A stretch of 64,000 bases of DNA from Batillaria attramentaria. Its lineage: Eukaryota > Mollusca > Gastropoda > Batillariidae. Where the stretch lies: NCBI GenBank assembly GCA_018292915.2, contig JACVVK020000095.1, forward strand, positions 1,038,501 through 1,102,500. Direction: 5' to 3'. The position numbers and the translations under genes are program-made. The notes below the pieces were generated by a model. That model saw only the letters and a program-made list of their open reading frames with translations, was not told where the DNA came from and did no database searches. How positions within the stretch are numbered: position 1 is the first letter of the stretch; each line of letters opens with the position of its first letter. Shown piece by piece: positions 1-10,791 of the stretch.

Positions 1-340
1 ACACCCACCCACCCCCATGGCAAGGTAAGCGTCCATGATCATAACAGGATATACAATGGCAATTCATGCTTTTCTGCTCGAAGGAACAAACGCAAGCGTT
101 ACTTTTTTTCATGACAGAAAAACGTCGACTGATTTTTCAACCAATGAATTGTTTAAAGTTCAGTGGAAGGAATCAAAGGCGTTATCCCAGTCAGTCAGGT
201 TTTCATAAAAACTGACTTGAAAGGTTCTGTTAACACCATCATGAAAATCCATGCAGAATGGCTAAAACATTACTCTGCACACTTTCTAGCCGTAGTGTGA
301 CGGCGTTCTCCGAATGTAAGTGCCTCGTGAGCATGATCAC

Positions 341-515
341 GGGTGGGTGGGTGGGTGTTTGGGGGTTTAACGTCCTTTTCCACCACATACGGGTGATATC
401 AAAGACGGGGCAACGATGAAAAAGCCAGCACAAATATTTGGCCCCCGCCGGGATACGAACTCACGACCCGAGCATTAGAAGTCCAACGCTCTACCATTCG
501 CCCACCCCGGCTCCC
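341..515 (-). mobile_element. tRNA-derived SINE, family A, copy 1
   Basis: A tRNA-like head with pol III A and B boxes (B box close to AGTTCGATCCC) is followed by an unrelated body and a G/T-rich end, reading on the minus strand. The loop CTTCTAA resembles the anticodon loop of tRNA-Arg(UCU), but the anticodon stem has decayed. The copy is flanked by near-identical direct repeats, gagcatgatcac at 329-340 and gagcatgtcac from 516, which mark a target-site duplication. Five further copies of the same family lie at 5851, 8652, 27762, 52562 and 54896. The copy lies upstream of the first recognised exon of GPCR 1. Confidence 0.88.
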
Positions 516-636
516 GAGCATGTCACGTGCTACTCATTGGCCTATGATGTATCTGTATTATGTATGCCACCGGTTTTCAGCTACATTGTATTATGAAGCT
601 TAAATGCTTTTTCACGGCTAATCCATTTTTGTTCAG

Positions 637-3600
637 GTCAGGCGGCTGTAGAAAGTGTGATCCTGGTGGGAATACTGTTGGCGGCCGTCACAGGAAATGT
701 CACGGTAAGCACAAATTTTGAGTATCTTAAAGATCTGCAAGCTCAGCAAAAAACCCGCAAACATTGAGTTCTTTTAAAACTGCGACTCCTTCGATTGTGC
801 ATAATCCAGGCAACTCTGTCACAGTTGCAGAGTTTTCAGCTCTTCGGGGACCCTTATAAAACCAGAACACGAGTTTGCCGTGACATTATTACCTTTTGGT
901 CAGTGAGCGAGACACGTCGCTACAGTGTCCAGCGCCGGGATGTTGAGTGCTGCACGATCTTTCTCGCTCAGTGTCAAAACGCAAACTGAGCTGTGAAATC
1001 AGGTTGCCCTTGGCTTTTATTGGGGTTTCAGGGACGCTGAAAACTCTGCAACTGTGACAGAGTTGACTGTGCTTGCACGGTCGACTCTGTAAAAATATCT
1101 TCACACCTCTGAAAGCTTTTTGTTGGGAACTTAGATCTTTAATCACTAACATATCTTGAGGGTCGTCAATACCATACCATCCCTGATTAAACAAAACGGA
1201 TCTGGGGGCTTCAAAGACAAGTATCAGGGCTTTTATGTTTTGTTTTGTTTTTTTCTGCTGGGGTTACTAATATGAAATTCTGGGGGCGTTTCAAAGACCG
1301 AACAAAAACATCATAAAGCACATAGCGTTTAATAGCCTCCACTAGTCCCGCTCGAGACTGAACACGTAATCTGAGCTACTCTGTCGTATGACTTTTTTTG
1401 GGGGAGGGGGGGGGGGCGGGTTTTTTTTTTTTTTTTTTAATTCATCTTCTGGCCTATTTTTCCAGATTTTGCTAGCCATCTTCAGAAACCCACAGCTGCG
1501 CACAAACACAAACCTGGTTATCGCCAGTCTTGCCGTGTCCGACCTGCTGCTGGCTGCTGGGATACCCTTCATCCTGGTCACGCGGGTCACGCGACACTGG
1601 GTGTTCGGCCAGGTCACGTGTAAAGGCGTGGTGTACGTGCAGTTCATGTGTGGCATGTGTTCTATACTCAACCTGGCTTTCATCAGCGTAGAGCGCTACA
1701 TGCACGTGAAACCTTCGCCAAGTGGACTTGTCTCAAGGTCTGGAAAACTTTGAGCCCTTTCTTCTATAAGATAATAATAATAATAATAATCGCATCAATA
1801 CAGGCGCTTTATCCCAATTTTTTGGCTCAAAGCGCCGCGAGCTAAACCCAACACGCACGCTCACGTGAATCACACACATTCTCTCACACACTGGACACGA
1901 ACACATTACAATCATGTGGTGCGAAGGGCCAGCTCAGCAACTTCAGTTTCGGAAGTTTAGAATTGCATAGATAAGAGAAGAGCAGAGTAGTGCACATCAT
2001 CAGACCCCACCTCATAGCCATCCGTCCGTGATGGGGGAAATTCAGTGATGTTGCTGTCGCTGTCTTTTGTGGCATTTTGTGCGAACATGAGGGGGGGGGG
2101 GAGTGATTATCAGACGACTTTCTGCGGGGGGAGGGGGGGGGGGAGTGATTATCAGACGACTTTCTGCCAAGTCGTTTTGATATTTCATGCAACGACTAAA
2201 CTGAGTTCTCTGTTGGGTGGGATGAGGGAGAGAGCAGGAAGAGGGGTAGGGGGAGAGGGGGGGTAGGGGAAGGGAGGGGGGGGGCAAGACCATGGCTTTG
2301 CCCCCCCCCCCCTTGCCATAGTCACCTGATTTTCCCGGGGGGGGGGGGGGCAAAAAGATACTCTTGCCCCCCCCCCTGCTTGGGTACGGGGGGGGGCAGC
2401 TGCCCCCCCCCCCCCGGTTCCGGCGACCCTGCTCTGCAATTAACCTTCGTGTGTTCCTTTCTTGTGTGATTTCAATTTCCATCTCCCTTTGTACGCAGAC
2501 GGACCGTGCTGGTTATCCTCGCCCTGTCGTGGTTGCTGTCCGTTGCATTTCCTGTTCCGGTTGCGCTTGCGCAAAGAGAAAGGACAATCTACTGTGACGG
2601 CACAAAATACGTTTTCTGCGGTGTGTCATGGCCAGGCGGGTTTCGCACAGACGTCTACCTAGCAAGCATCGTAGTGATATTTTTCATGGCACCGCTTATA
2701 GCGATGTGTGTGTGCTACACAAAACTGTTCCTGCTGGTGAGGCGATCGTCTCTGGCAAGCGGAAGCGGAACTTCGGGGAGGACGAGCAGGATCCAGCTGC
2801 GTCTGATCAAAATGAGCGCGGCCATTGTGGCGGCTTTTCTGCTCATGCTGCTCCCTTTCTTTGTCCTGAGGTATAGAGGCTTTTAGTCACTGCAGCGTGT
2901 GTGTGGAGTACGTGGATGAGTTAGATACTTGCAGGATATTGTGTGTGTGTCTGGGTTAGTGAGTGTGTGTTCCTTGTAAGGCGCCCTGAGCTCCCGCAAG
3001 AGGGAGGGCGTCCCTTAAGTACCCATTTTATTATTATTATTATTATTATTATATAGCTTTCTCGTAGCAGTGGATGATGGTCAAGCTTGACCCCGGTGAT
3101 CTTTTTGTTTTTTTGTTTGTTTGTTTGTTTGTATGTTTGTTCCCGTCTTGGAAAATCAGGTTTCCGGGGAGATAAAGGACGTAAAGTCCCGAAGCACCCA
3201 CACCTGTTCCCCTTTCCGAAGGAATTACTGACCTGTTCTTGAAGAAAACTTTAATGGATCTGATTAGCGGCTAGACCTTTTTTCAGATAAAGGTATAGGT
3301 ATTTTATGTCCACGAAAAGCCCCACGTTTTTGCCTGCCGAGATGTACGTCCTTCTATGTATGGATCCTTTTGTACATTTCTGAGGTTTGTGTTAGCTCAA
3401 TCCTTCGGTCATATAGAACCATTGAAGGATTACTCACTCGAGTTGGTGCTAGGTACCATCAAATCATGAAAGCATGAAAAGCCCCAGGGTCTTTCCTCCA
3501 CCATGAGAGAGATAGTGTTTGAGTGGAACTGCACACTGCTTTCTTTGTCCACAGTTTCTTGGGTGTCGAGGGCGCGAGCATCACGTCCTCGGAGTTCACG

Positions 3601-3735
3601 GCCACCCTCATCCTGGCTCTGGCCAACACGGCGGCCAACCCTCTAATCTACGGCTACTTCAACACGGGCATCCGACATGAGGTCAAGGCCATGTGCACAT
3701 GCAGTGCACGTGATACTCACGAAGGACAAGTCTAG
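637..3735 (+). CDS. Class A (rhodopsin-like) GPCR 1, 5' partial, four exons seen
   Basis: Exons at 637-704, 1466-1737, 2499-2870 and 3555-3735 have GT/AG borders and compatible phases. Exon 1 encodes TM1 with the family GN pair, followed by a GTAAGC donor. Exon 2 carries TM2 (LAVSDLLLA), the ECL1 Cys and TM3 ending in ERY in place of DRY. Exon 3 holds TM4 to TM6 and an ECL2 Cys. Exon 4 gives TM7 with NPLIY and stops with TAG at 3733-3735. The CWxP switch of TM6 is missing (LLMLLPFF), which departs from most class A receptors. No initiator Met or N-terminal exon was found upstream, so the 5' end is incomplete. It should be a seven-helix plasma-membrane receptor coupling to G proteins; the ligand cannot be told. 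Similar in style to invertebrate orphan receptors. Its last codons and stop are repeated downstream. Confidence 0.82.
1768..1962 (-). mobile_element. 5'-truncated SINE, family C, in GPCR 1 intron
   Basis: Minus-strand copy of the 3' half of the SINE whose full copy sits at 60022-60420. Both share the stretch with CACGTGAGCGTGCGTG, the GCGCTTTGAGCC box and a closing (ATT)n tail, here seen as (ATA)n at 1768-1790. It sits just after the donor of GPCR 1 exon 2. Only the tRNA-less 3' part is present. Confidence 0.75.
2085..2420. repeat. Alternating poly-G / poly-C tract with a short tandem repeat
   Basis: Nine or more runs of 7-14 G or C occur within about 330 bases. Two direct copies of gagtgattatcagacgac, about 42 bases apart, lie at the start (2101 and 2143). 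G runs face C runs (for example 2280-2360), so the stretch could form hairpins or G-quadruplexes. It lies in the intron 80 bases before the acceptor of GPCR 1 exon 3. Open frames here are composition artefacts. Confidence 0.7.
2945..3053 (+). mobile_element. SINE/LINE 3' tail fragment with (ATT)n end
   Basis: The box GGCGCCCTGAGC, a short hairpin-like GAGGGAGGGCGTCC stretch and a terminal (TTA)n run give the same layout as the tails at 43240-43446, 59955-60017 and 60022-60420, though the sequence is a different subfamily. No tRNA head was found, so it is a 5'-truncated remnant in the last intron of GPCR 1. Confidence 0.5.
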
Positions 3736-3956
3736 ACCGTCGCAGTGTTACGGCAATTTTTTTTTTTTTTTTTTTTTTTACGCGATACCCACAAAGGCCA
3801 AATCTAGACCGCCGCAGTGTTACGGCAAAAAATTTTGCACCTAATATAAGCAAAGGTCAATTCTAGACCGTCACAGTGTTACGGCAAAAAGTGTTTTTTG
3901 GGGTTTTTTTTGGCACGCGATACTCACAAAGGCCAAATCTAGACTCTATGACTCCC
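3705..3956 (+). repeat. Tandem copies of the 3' end of GPCR 1
   Basis: The end of the GPCR 1 coding sequence and its stop (GATACTCACGAAGGACAAGT then CTAG) recurs, diverged, at 3780-3828, 3842-3889 and 3913-3956. The first copies continue through the shared piece CGCAGTGTTACGGCAA and poly-T spacers. At least two of the downstream copies would still read ARDTHKGQI-stop or close to it. The repeat is therefore a multiplication of the terminal codons, stop codon and start of the 3' UTR. Confidence 0.8.
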
Positions 3957-3959
3957 AGC

Positions 3960-4780
3960 GAGGTTTCGAACTCACAGTCCGCTCTGCTAGCGCGGCTTTC
4001 TAGAAGGGGAAAAGGGAAGAACAAGAACTTGTTTGTGGAACTCGATGTTTAAAAATGTTTACTTTACTCTGCCGTGTATTGGCAAAGCACAGTGCGTCAG
4101 TGACGTCATTATGTGGGAAAAGGGGGTGATTTCAAAATGAAAGAGATTGACGTAATGGTCGTTTCCCTCAAATGACGTCAATGGCCTGTTTTACCTCCTT
4201 GTTGTCATATTAAACTACACGTACTTCTCTCGTTGTAGAATCTGGCAAAAGGTTTGCCAGACTATGCCGTGTTCATTATGCCGCGAGACGCTCTTGGCTG
4301 AAGTCTTGGCGCTCGTCCCTTTTGATTGACAGGAGTGGAGTCGTCCATTCCCTGACAATGGTAGCAGCAGCACTCCCCGGCTGCGGGTGGAATAAACAGA
4401 GGGCTACGATGCGTTTTCACTGAACGATGCTCCTGAATATTAAATCGACGTTCTATGTGTGGGCCTGCTCTCGTACTTCTACTAGCCGGGAACGGCATAA
4501 AAAGGTCATCTCCGATGGACTTTTACAGAGAATTCGACCATAAACCCGTGAAACTGCCGGCTGGCTGACATCATACTGGCTATTTAGGTCATGCTAGTGT
4601 TGCTGAGTGGTCACATTTGTCGCTGCTGACGCATCTTGGGGCAATTTCGCGAGAAAGCAGAACTTTTTACAGCTCCGGTCTTGAATATTTTAACGGAACC
4701 GGCTGGGATCGTTTGCAAGGCTTGCTTCACTAATGCAGGAACATCTGAGATGCGCACATTCGGTGAACTCTGCCTAAGGA
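3960..4780. other. Intergenic DNA between the two GPCR genes
   Basis: No exon was recognised. A minus-strand tRNA-like remnant (GTTTCGAACTCACAGTCCGC) lies at 3972-3991 and may be a decayed SINE head. Short inverted motifs (tatgccgtgttc near 4264 and gaacggcata near 4490) bracket an otherwise plain stretch. Confidence 0.5.
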
Positions 4781-4830
4781 TATATAAATGTTAACGCTCT
4801 CACTGACTCACAGTGCATTCAGTTCGTCAG
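4781..4830 (+). promoter_or_regulatory. Candidate TATA/Inr core promoter of GPCR 2
   Basis: A consensus TATATAAA at 4781-4788 is followed 28-45 bases later by two initiator-like TCAGT elements (cattCAGTtcgTCAGTtc). It lies about 420 bases upstream of the GPCR 2 ATG at 5209. Placement and spacing fit a core promoter; use in vivo is inference, and a short 5' UTR intron cannot be excluded. Confidence 0.4.
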
Positions 4831-5208
4831 TTCAATTTTTATCGGACTGGCAACGTTGCGTCAACATCAAACAGATAACACAGTGAGTCAACATTTTGCT
4901 TCGAAGATTGTGAGAGTGGCTAGTAGCAGCTCCAGCGGACTTTCAGGTGGACAATGCCAACAATTCGGGACTGATCACTTTGATTGTTAATCCTTTCACT
5001 TCTAATAAAGTAATCACGCTTTTTCTTTTTGTTTGTTTGTTTTGGGTTTTTTTTTTCTTCGACACAGATGCCACGCGTAGATTTGAAAATTATCTGGAGT
5101 AACAACACTTAGTTTAAAAAAAAAGAAAAAAAAGAAGAGAGATATCGGTATCGATGTGCACGTGTGGGTCAGCCACGACCCAGGACGTACGGAGAAAATT
5201 ACAAAACC

Positions 5209-7325
5209 ATGTCGAATGTGTCAGTTCCACGTGGATCTGGACTGTTCATCCAAGTCTACTCCAGCAAAGAGCTTTGGCCGGTTATAGCCACCTTGTTCTT
5301 CATGGTGGGACTTCTGGTGCTGGTCCTCAACGCAGTCACCGTGCTGCTGTTCTCAAGGTCACCGTCGCTACGAAGCCCATCCAACATGATGACGGCGTCA
5401 CTGGCCGTGACAGATCTTAGCCTGGGTGTCGTCATCATCTGGTGTGCACTAGGATGGGTGCCGTGTGAGTTTAAAATACGCTTCTTTTCTTTCGAGTACT
5501 TTTCGAATCAGTATGTCCGGTGAAATAATTTGTTTCTTTGTTTTCTGAGGCTATGTTGTATTATTCAACATCCAGGACTCTTCGCTCGGAATGTTCAGTG
5601 GTTCACACGTGTTATATATGCCCCGTATTAACACATATCGTACCGCGCACAAGTATGCCATGTTTTCGGCCCTGTATGCGAAAAAAGGCAAGATTTACGG
5701 TTCCTTGTTGCAGCAAACACGAGCATAATCAAAGTGCAACACTCCCACTAAACCAAAATTAAATCCACGCAGACGTGAATTTTATTTTTTTTTTTTTTTT
5801 TTTTTTTAGGGTGAGGCCGCTAGTGTACAACCCCACACTTATTTGGTAGGGGTGGGTGGGTGTATGGGAGTTTAACGTCCTTTTCCACGGGTGATATCAA
5901 AGACAGGGCAACGATGAAAAAGCCAGCACAAATATTTGGCCCCAGCCGGGATACGAACTCACGACCCGAGCATCAGAAGTCCAACGCTCTTCCATTCGTC
6001 CACCCCGGCTTCCCATTTATTTGGTAGGAATTGAGTAAATTGAACACATATGGAGAAAATTTCTTATCTTAGCTGTCAGGTCTTGTCGCAGAACATGGTT
6101 TTGTCTGCTCAATGTATATTTTCGAATGCTTTTGTATCGGTATCTGTCCCCTCTTACCCTTCTGCAGGTTGCTGTAACACTGCAATAAACGATCTGATTC
6201 TATTTCATTCCTTGATATTTTCAAAAAGCAATTTGTTGGCCCCCAAGAGAAGTTTCTCCTTGGAAATCGTAAAGTTTATCATGTCTCGTCTTGTCTAATC
6301 CTATATCATCTCGTTTCGCCTTATCAGTCTTATCTCATTTCGCCTTAATCATCTTCTCTCGTCTCGCCTCGCCTCCGTTATCATTTCATCTCGTCTAATC
6401 ATCTCGTCTCGTCTCATCATATTATCAAAAACCTTGGTTCCAAGATCTTTGATATTATCTCGTCATCTTGTCTAATCGTCTCACCCTCTCTTATCTTTCA
6501 CGGACAGCGGTGATGATATCGGCCACGTTGTTGGCGCCAGTACCGTGTCTGGTGATGATCTGCTGGTTCAGCACCTCCGGCGTCGCCTCCATGCTCAACA
6601 TCACCCTCATCGCCGCAGACCGCTACCTGTACGTCGTGCACCCCTACTTCCACACTCGGCTGGTCACTCCACGCTCCACTGCAGCCTGCGTCACGGTCGT
6701 CTGGCTTCTGGCTGTTGCGTACGGGACAGTTCCGGCGTACGCGCACAAGCCGGATCACGACGACAGTTTGTGCGATTTTCCCGACGTGTCCCTGGTCGGG
6801 CACTTCGTCTACGCTAGCTTCGGTGTGTTCTCGTTTTCCTGCACGACCACCCTTGTTTTGTACTGTCTCGTCGCACGACTGGTGTACAAAAAGCTGAGAA
6901 ACCCTCTCCCTGTACCAGTCCCTGCATGCGGACTTGTCAACGGATGCCGCCGTGAGGGGCCTCTGTATTTCAACAACACGTGCACGAGAGAAAGCCATCT
7001 GCGCAAAGTTCTCCAGTCTGTGCGCGCGCCAGCGGTGGTGTTTGGGGTATTTGTCCTATGCTGGACGCCTCACTTCGTAGCGCAGTTCATTCACGTCGCT
7101 TCCCCGGTCCGTGTACCGTACAGAGCATTCTGCACGATCGGAGGGCTGCTCAATTCTGCCATGAACTTCTTCGTGTACGTCATTCTGAACCCGAACTTTC
7201 GGAAAGAGCTTGTGTCCCGTTGGAAAAGGAGAATATCCGCTGAAGTGACGGATGGAAGGGCCTCCCGCGTAACGCCGCGCACCTCTCGCGTAACGACGTC
7301 TCGTGTAACGGTTCCCGTGTTGTGA
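5209..7325 (+). CDS. Class A (rhodopsin-like) GPCR 2, two exons, complete
   Basis: Exon 1 is 5209-5464 (donor GTGAGT) and exon 2 is 6508-7325 (acceptor GACAG). One base left from exon 1 plus two from exon 2 keep the frame. The ATG at 5209 gives a short extracellular tail with an N-V-S glycosylation site, then TM1 (LNAVTVLLF) and TM2 (LAVTDLSLG). Exon 2 supplies TM3 with DRY, TM4, ECL2 Cys, TM5, a 60-residue ICL3, TM6 with CWTP, and TM7 with a variant NPxxY (NFFVY), then a basic helix 8. Length is about 357 aa, normal for the class. It should be a plasma-membrane G-protein-coupled receptor; the ligand is unknown. The C-terminus (SRVTP, SRVTT, SRVTVPVL, stop) is built from short repeats and runs straight into the 44-bp minisatellite. 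The 1.04 kb intron holds a SINE and a dispersed repeat. Confidence 0.88.
5590..5835 (+). repeat. Dispersed repeat, copy 1 (second copy at 52050)
   Basis: Shares several blocks, in order, with 52050-52285: a TCGTACC/CGCAC block, GGCCCTGTATG, GGCAAGATT, GCAGCAAACACGAG followed by ATAATCAAAGTGCAA, and a distal GTGAGGCCGC/GTTGAGGCCAC block before 'acaa-cc'. Roughly 75-80% alike by eye. No coding content or terminal repeats were recognised. It is followed directly by a SINE A copy. Confidence 0.65.
5851..6015 (-). mobile_element. tRNA-derived SINE, family A, copy 2
   Basis: Same head, body and G/T-rich end as the copy at 341, on the minus strand, inside the GPCR 2 intron. The direct repeat ttatttggtagg at 5839-5850 and again at 6017-6028 is the target-site duplication. 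Confidence 0.88.
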
Positions 7326-8880
7326 TGATCATCACAATGACCTCTCGTGTAACCGGCCGGCGGTTCCCGTGTTGTGATGATGATCGTAATGACCTCTCGT
7401 GTAACGGTTCCCGTGTTGTGATGATCATCATAATGACCCTCTCGTGTAACGGTTCCCGGTGTTGTGATGATGATCGTAATGACCTCTCGTGTAACGGTTC
7501 CCGTGTTGTGATGATGATCGTATTGACCTCTCGTGTAACGGTTCCCGTGTTGCGATGATCATCATAATGACCTCTCGTGTAACGGTTCCCGTGTTGTTGC
7601 GATGATCATAATCATAATGACCTCTCGGTGTAACGGTCCCGTGTTTGCGATGATGATCGTAATGACCTCTCGTGTAACGGTTCCCGTGTTGCGATGATGA
7701 TCGTAATGACCTCTCGTGTAACGGTTCCCGTGTTGCGATGATGATCGTATTGACCTCTCGTGTAACGGTTCCCGTGTTGCGATGATCATCATAATGACCT
7801 CTCGTGTAACGGTTCCCGTGTTGTGATGATGATCGTATTGACCTCTCGTGTAACGGTTCCCGTGTTGCGATGATGATCGTAATGACCTCTCGTGTAACGG
7901 TTCCCGTGTCGTGATGATGATCGTATTGACCTCTCGTGTAACGGTTCCCGTGTCGTGATGATGATCGTATTGACCTCTCGTGTAACGGTTCCCGTGTTGT
8001 GATGATGATCGTAATGACCTCTCGTGTAACGGTTCCCGTGTTGCGATGATGATCGTAATGACCTCTCGTGTAACGGTTCCCGTGTTGCGATGATGATCGT
8101 AATGACCTCTCGTGTAACGGTTCCCGTGTTGCGATGATGATCGTAATGACCTCTCGTGTAACGGTTCCCGTGTTGCGATTATGATCGTAATGACCTCTCG
8201 TGTAACGGTTCCCGTGTTGCGATGATCATCATAATGACCTCTCGTGTAACGGTTCCCGTGTTGCGATGATGATCGTAATGACCTCTCGTGTAACGGTTCC
8301 CGTGTTGCGATGATCGTAATGACCTGTCGTGTAACGGTTCCCGTGTTGCGATGATCATCGTAATGACCTCTCGTGTAACGGTTCCCGTGTTGCGATGATG
8401 ATCGTAATGACCTCTCGTGTAACGGTTCCCGTGTTGCGATGATGATCGTAATGACCTCTCGTGTAACGGTTCCCGTGTTGCGATGATGATCGTAATGACC
8501 TCTCGTGTAACGGTTCCCGTGTTGTGATGATGATCGTAATGACCTCTCGTGTAACGGTTCCCGTGTTGTGATGATGATCGTAATGACCTCTCGTGTAACG
8601 GTTCCCGTGTTGCGATGATCATCATAATGACCTCTCGTGTAACGGTTCCCGGGGTGATTGAATGGTAGAGCGTTGGACTTCTAATGCTCGGGTCCTGAGT
8701 TCGATCCCGGCTGGAGCCAAATATTTGTGCTGGCTTTTTCATCGTTGTCTTCGATCATCGTCTTTGATATCACCCTATGTGGTGGAAAAGGACGTTAAAC
8801 CCTCAAACACCCCCCACCCCCGTAACGGTTCCCGTGTTGCGATGATCATCGTAATTACCTCTCGTGTAACGGTTACCGTG
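7268..8880 (+). repeat. 44-bp minisatellite, about 31 copies, starting in GPCR 2 coding sequence
   Basis: The unit runs acctctcgtgtaacggttcc, cgtgttgcgatgatgatcgt, aatg (44 bases) and repeats from about 7300 to 8651. Variants carry GATCATCATAATG or GTATTG endings, so higher-order mixing is visible. A SINE A copy interrupts it at 8652-8820, and a last 1.4 units follow to 8880. Its first half-units (cctcccgcgtaacg, cctctcgcgtaacg) lie within the final codons of GPCR 2, whose stop TGA falls in the first full unit. Open frames across it on both strands are artefacts. Confidence 0.93.
8652..8820 (+). mobile_element. tRNA-derived SINE, family A, copy 3, inside the minisatellite
   Basis: Plus-strand copy with the usual head (GGTAGAGCGTTGGACTTCTA) and body. 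The minisatellite phrase gtaacggttccc ends just before it and begins again just after it, which is either the target-site duplication or the repeat phase itself. It was inserted after the minisatellite had expanded. Confidence 0.85.
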
Positions 8881-8889
8881 TTATGGTAG

Positions 8890-9623
8890 AATACATGTAG
8901 AATGCATCAAGATGCTTGGCAAGAACTGAATTAAATCAGCATTTTGTTATAATGCAAATAATGTTGATATTGTAATGCCATGTCGGAATGTGTGTATGCG
9001 TGAGCGCGCGTGTGTGAGAGATGATCATTTCAAAATAATTTCCGTATCACCAGAAATGAAACAATATGCAGTTCTGCTCACTTCAACCATCTCAGCAAGC
9101 TGCCAGTTGGACGGACATTGTGAAAATCACTCTCTCACTCACTCACTCAACACTCACTCAAAAAGCAACCATGTTAAAAGCGATTTAAAAAAAAAATTAA
9201 TCTCAACCCTTTCCCATTTAATACTGTTTAAGATCTATCACAAGGACAGGAAAGAAACCATACCGCCTGTAAGCCATTCTTATGATCAAGATTCAGGAAA
9301 TGCAAAAACTGATTACAGTGCATGTACAACAAATCAAAGGCATACTTTGAATCAAAAGTGCCTCAGCACTAGAAACACCTTAAAAACAAGGACAAAACTA
9401 ACCAAACCCTGACGCATGCATGTTGCGAAAATGCAGTGATACATCATACTGGGATCTGAGTAGCACAAACTGCGAAGCTGGCAGTGTGAAAACGGTAGGG
9501 GTGATGCCGTGTGTCTTGTCTCTAACAACAAATCCAAACCATAATAGAGAAGATACTGTATGTAACTTGATTATCCACACTAGACTGTTGTAACTAATGC
9601 CAAAAATATCCATACCAAGTACC

Positions 9624-9683
<60 letters not shown>

Positions 9684-10575
9684 TTACTTATAAATCAGTG
9701 CACAACCAGTCTGAAAGACAATTGGTATCAAATCCCTTCTGATCGAACTAGACAAAAAACGAACAATAACTTCTAATGCATCCATCAAGTCCATGGCACA
9801 AAATCAGAGCAAGAGTAGAGCAAAATCCACACAGATCACATGAATCGTCTGAGGCACTTAACAAGAAACATCATATACATACATATAAAAGTCAGAAAGA
9901 AGCTTCGTTGACTACCACCCACTGAACGCCACACCACCACAGGAACATTCAAAAATACTAGATTCAGGATATAACTGAAGGCTAGGTGAGTCAGCCGTCA
10001 CCAAAACAAATTGAAAATGCGATCACTGAATCCGAGTACAGTTACAGTAAACCAAAACACGTGCTATGTCATTGCATTCAGAGTTTAGGTACCATTTTAC
10101 CAAAGAAGCAGAGGCAATTGCATGCAGTTTACTTATCACTTTGATTTTTTACACATAATTAAGCGTTTAGTTTAATTTACCGGTTCAATTCATAAAATAT
10201 GGGAAAACAGGTTATCCATACACAACTCTTCAACTTGTGCCTGCATCCTGAAATGAAGGAAACAGTGAAAAAGAACTTGGCATTTGACTTAGGTCAAGTA
10301 GATTCAAACTTGTTTCACAAAACAGATACTGAATTGTTTTCCATACAGACTGTAAGTGACGTTTTTCTTTAAATTAATACCATGAACAATTTTTTTTTTT
10401 TAAACTGTTAAAAATGAAACCAGAAATATCAGTCTCAAAGTTTATCAAAGGCAGAAGTACCATGAAGGTTTAGCTATACTTGCTCAGATTGAAGAAACGT
10501 AGCAAGAGCCTAGGGCCATAAAGTAAATGTGGAAAAAAACAACAACTGTAGCTTCAATCAAGTCGAGGTAGATCA
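8890..10575 (-). other. Region downstream of UROS, possible 3' UTR
   Basis: AT-rich DNA on the 3' side of UROS (minus strand). No exon was recognised. It holds an (AC)n run at 9624-9681. No canonical minus-strand AATAAA stands out close to the UROS stop; variant ATTAAA sites exist (for example near 9216 and 10160), so the transcript end is not defined. Confidence 0.35.
9624..9681. repeat. (AC)n microsatellite
   Basis: About 29 uninterrupted AC units. Frames reading Cys-Val across it are not genes. Confidence 0.95.
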
Positions 10576-10725
10576 TTAGACAGTAAACCTGGCGATCTCA
10601 ATTACCTGTGTTAACACCTGTACAAGGCTTGCAGGATCTGGTTTTGCTGCCACCCCATCGAGATGATAGTCGTGTGCTAACACAGCTTTCTGCGTGGTGG
10701 GACCCAGAGCATACACCTTAATATA

Positions 10726-10791
<66 letters not shown>

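Noticed and set aside
5154..5208. Earlier start for GPCR 2 (ATG at 5154, or GTG at 5164)
   Set aside because: The ATG at 5154 is in another frame and GTG is not a normal eukaryotic start; ATG at 5209 gives a proper N-terminus with a glycosylation site.
7300..8650. CRISPR-like regular array
   Set aside because: The unit is a simple 44-bp tandem repeat with no variable spacers, in a eukaryotic genome.
8179..8742. 187-residue minus-strand ORF with repeated EPLHERSL
   Set aside because: It is a frame through the 44-bp minisatellite and the SINE, not a protein gene.
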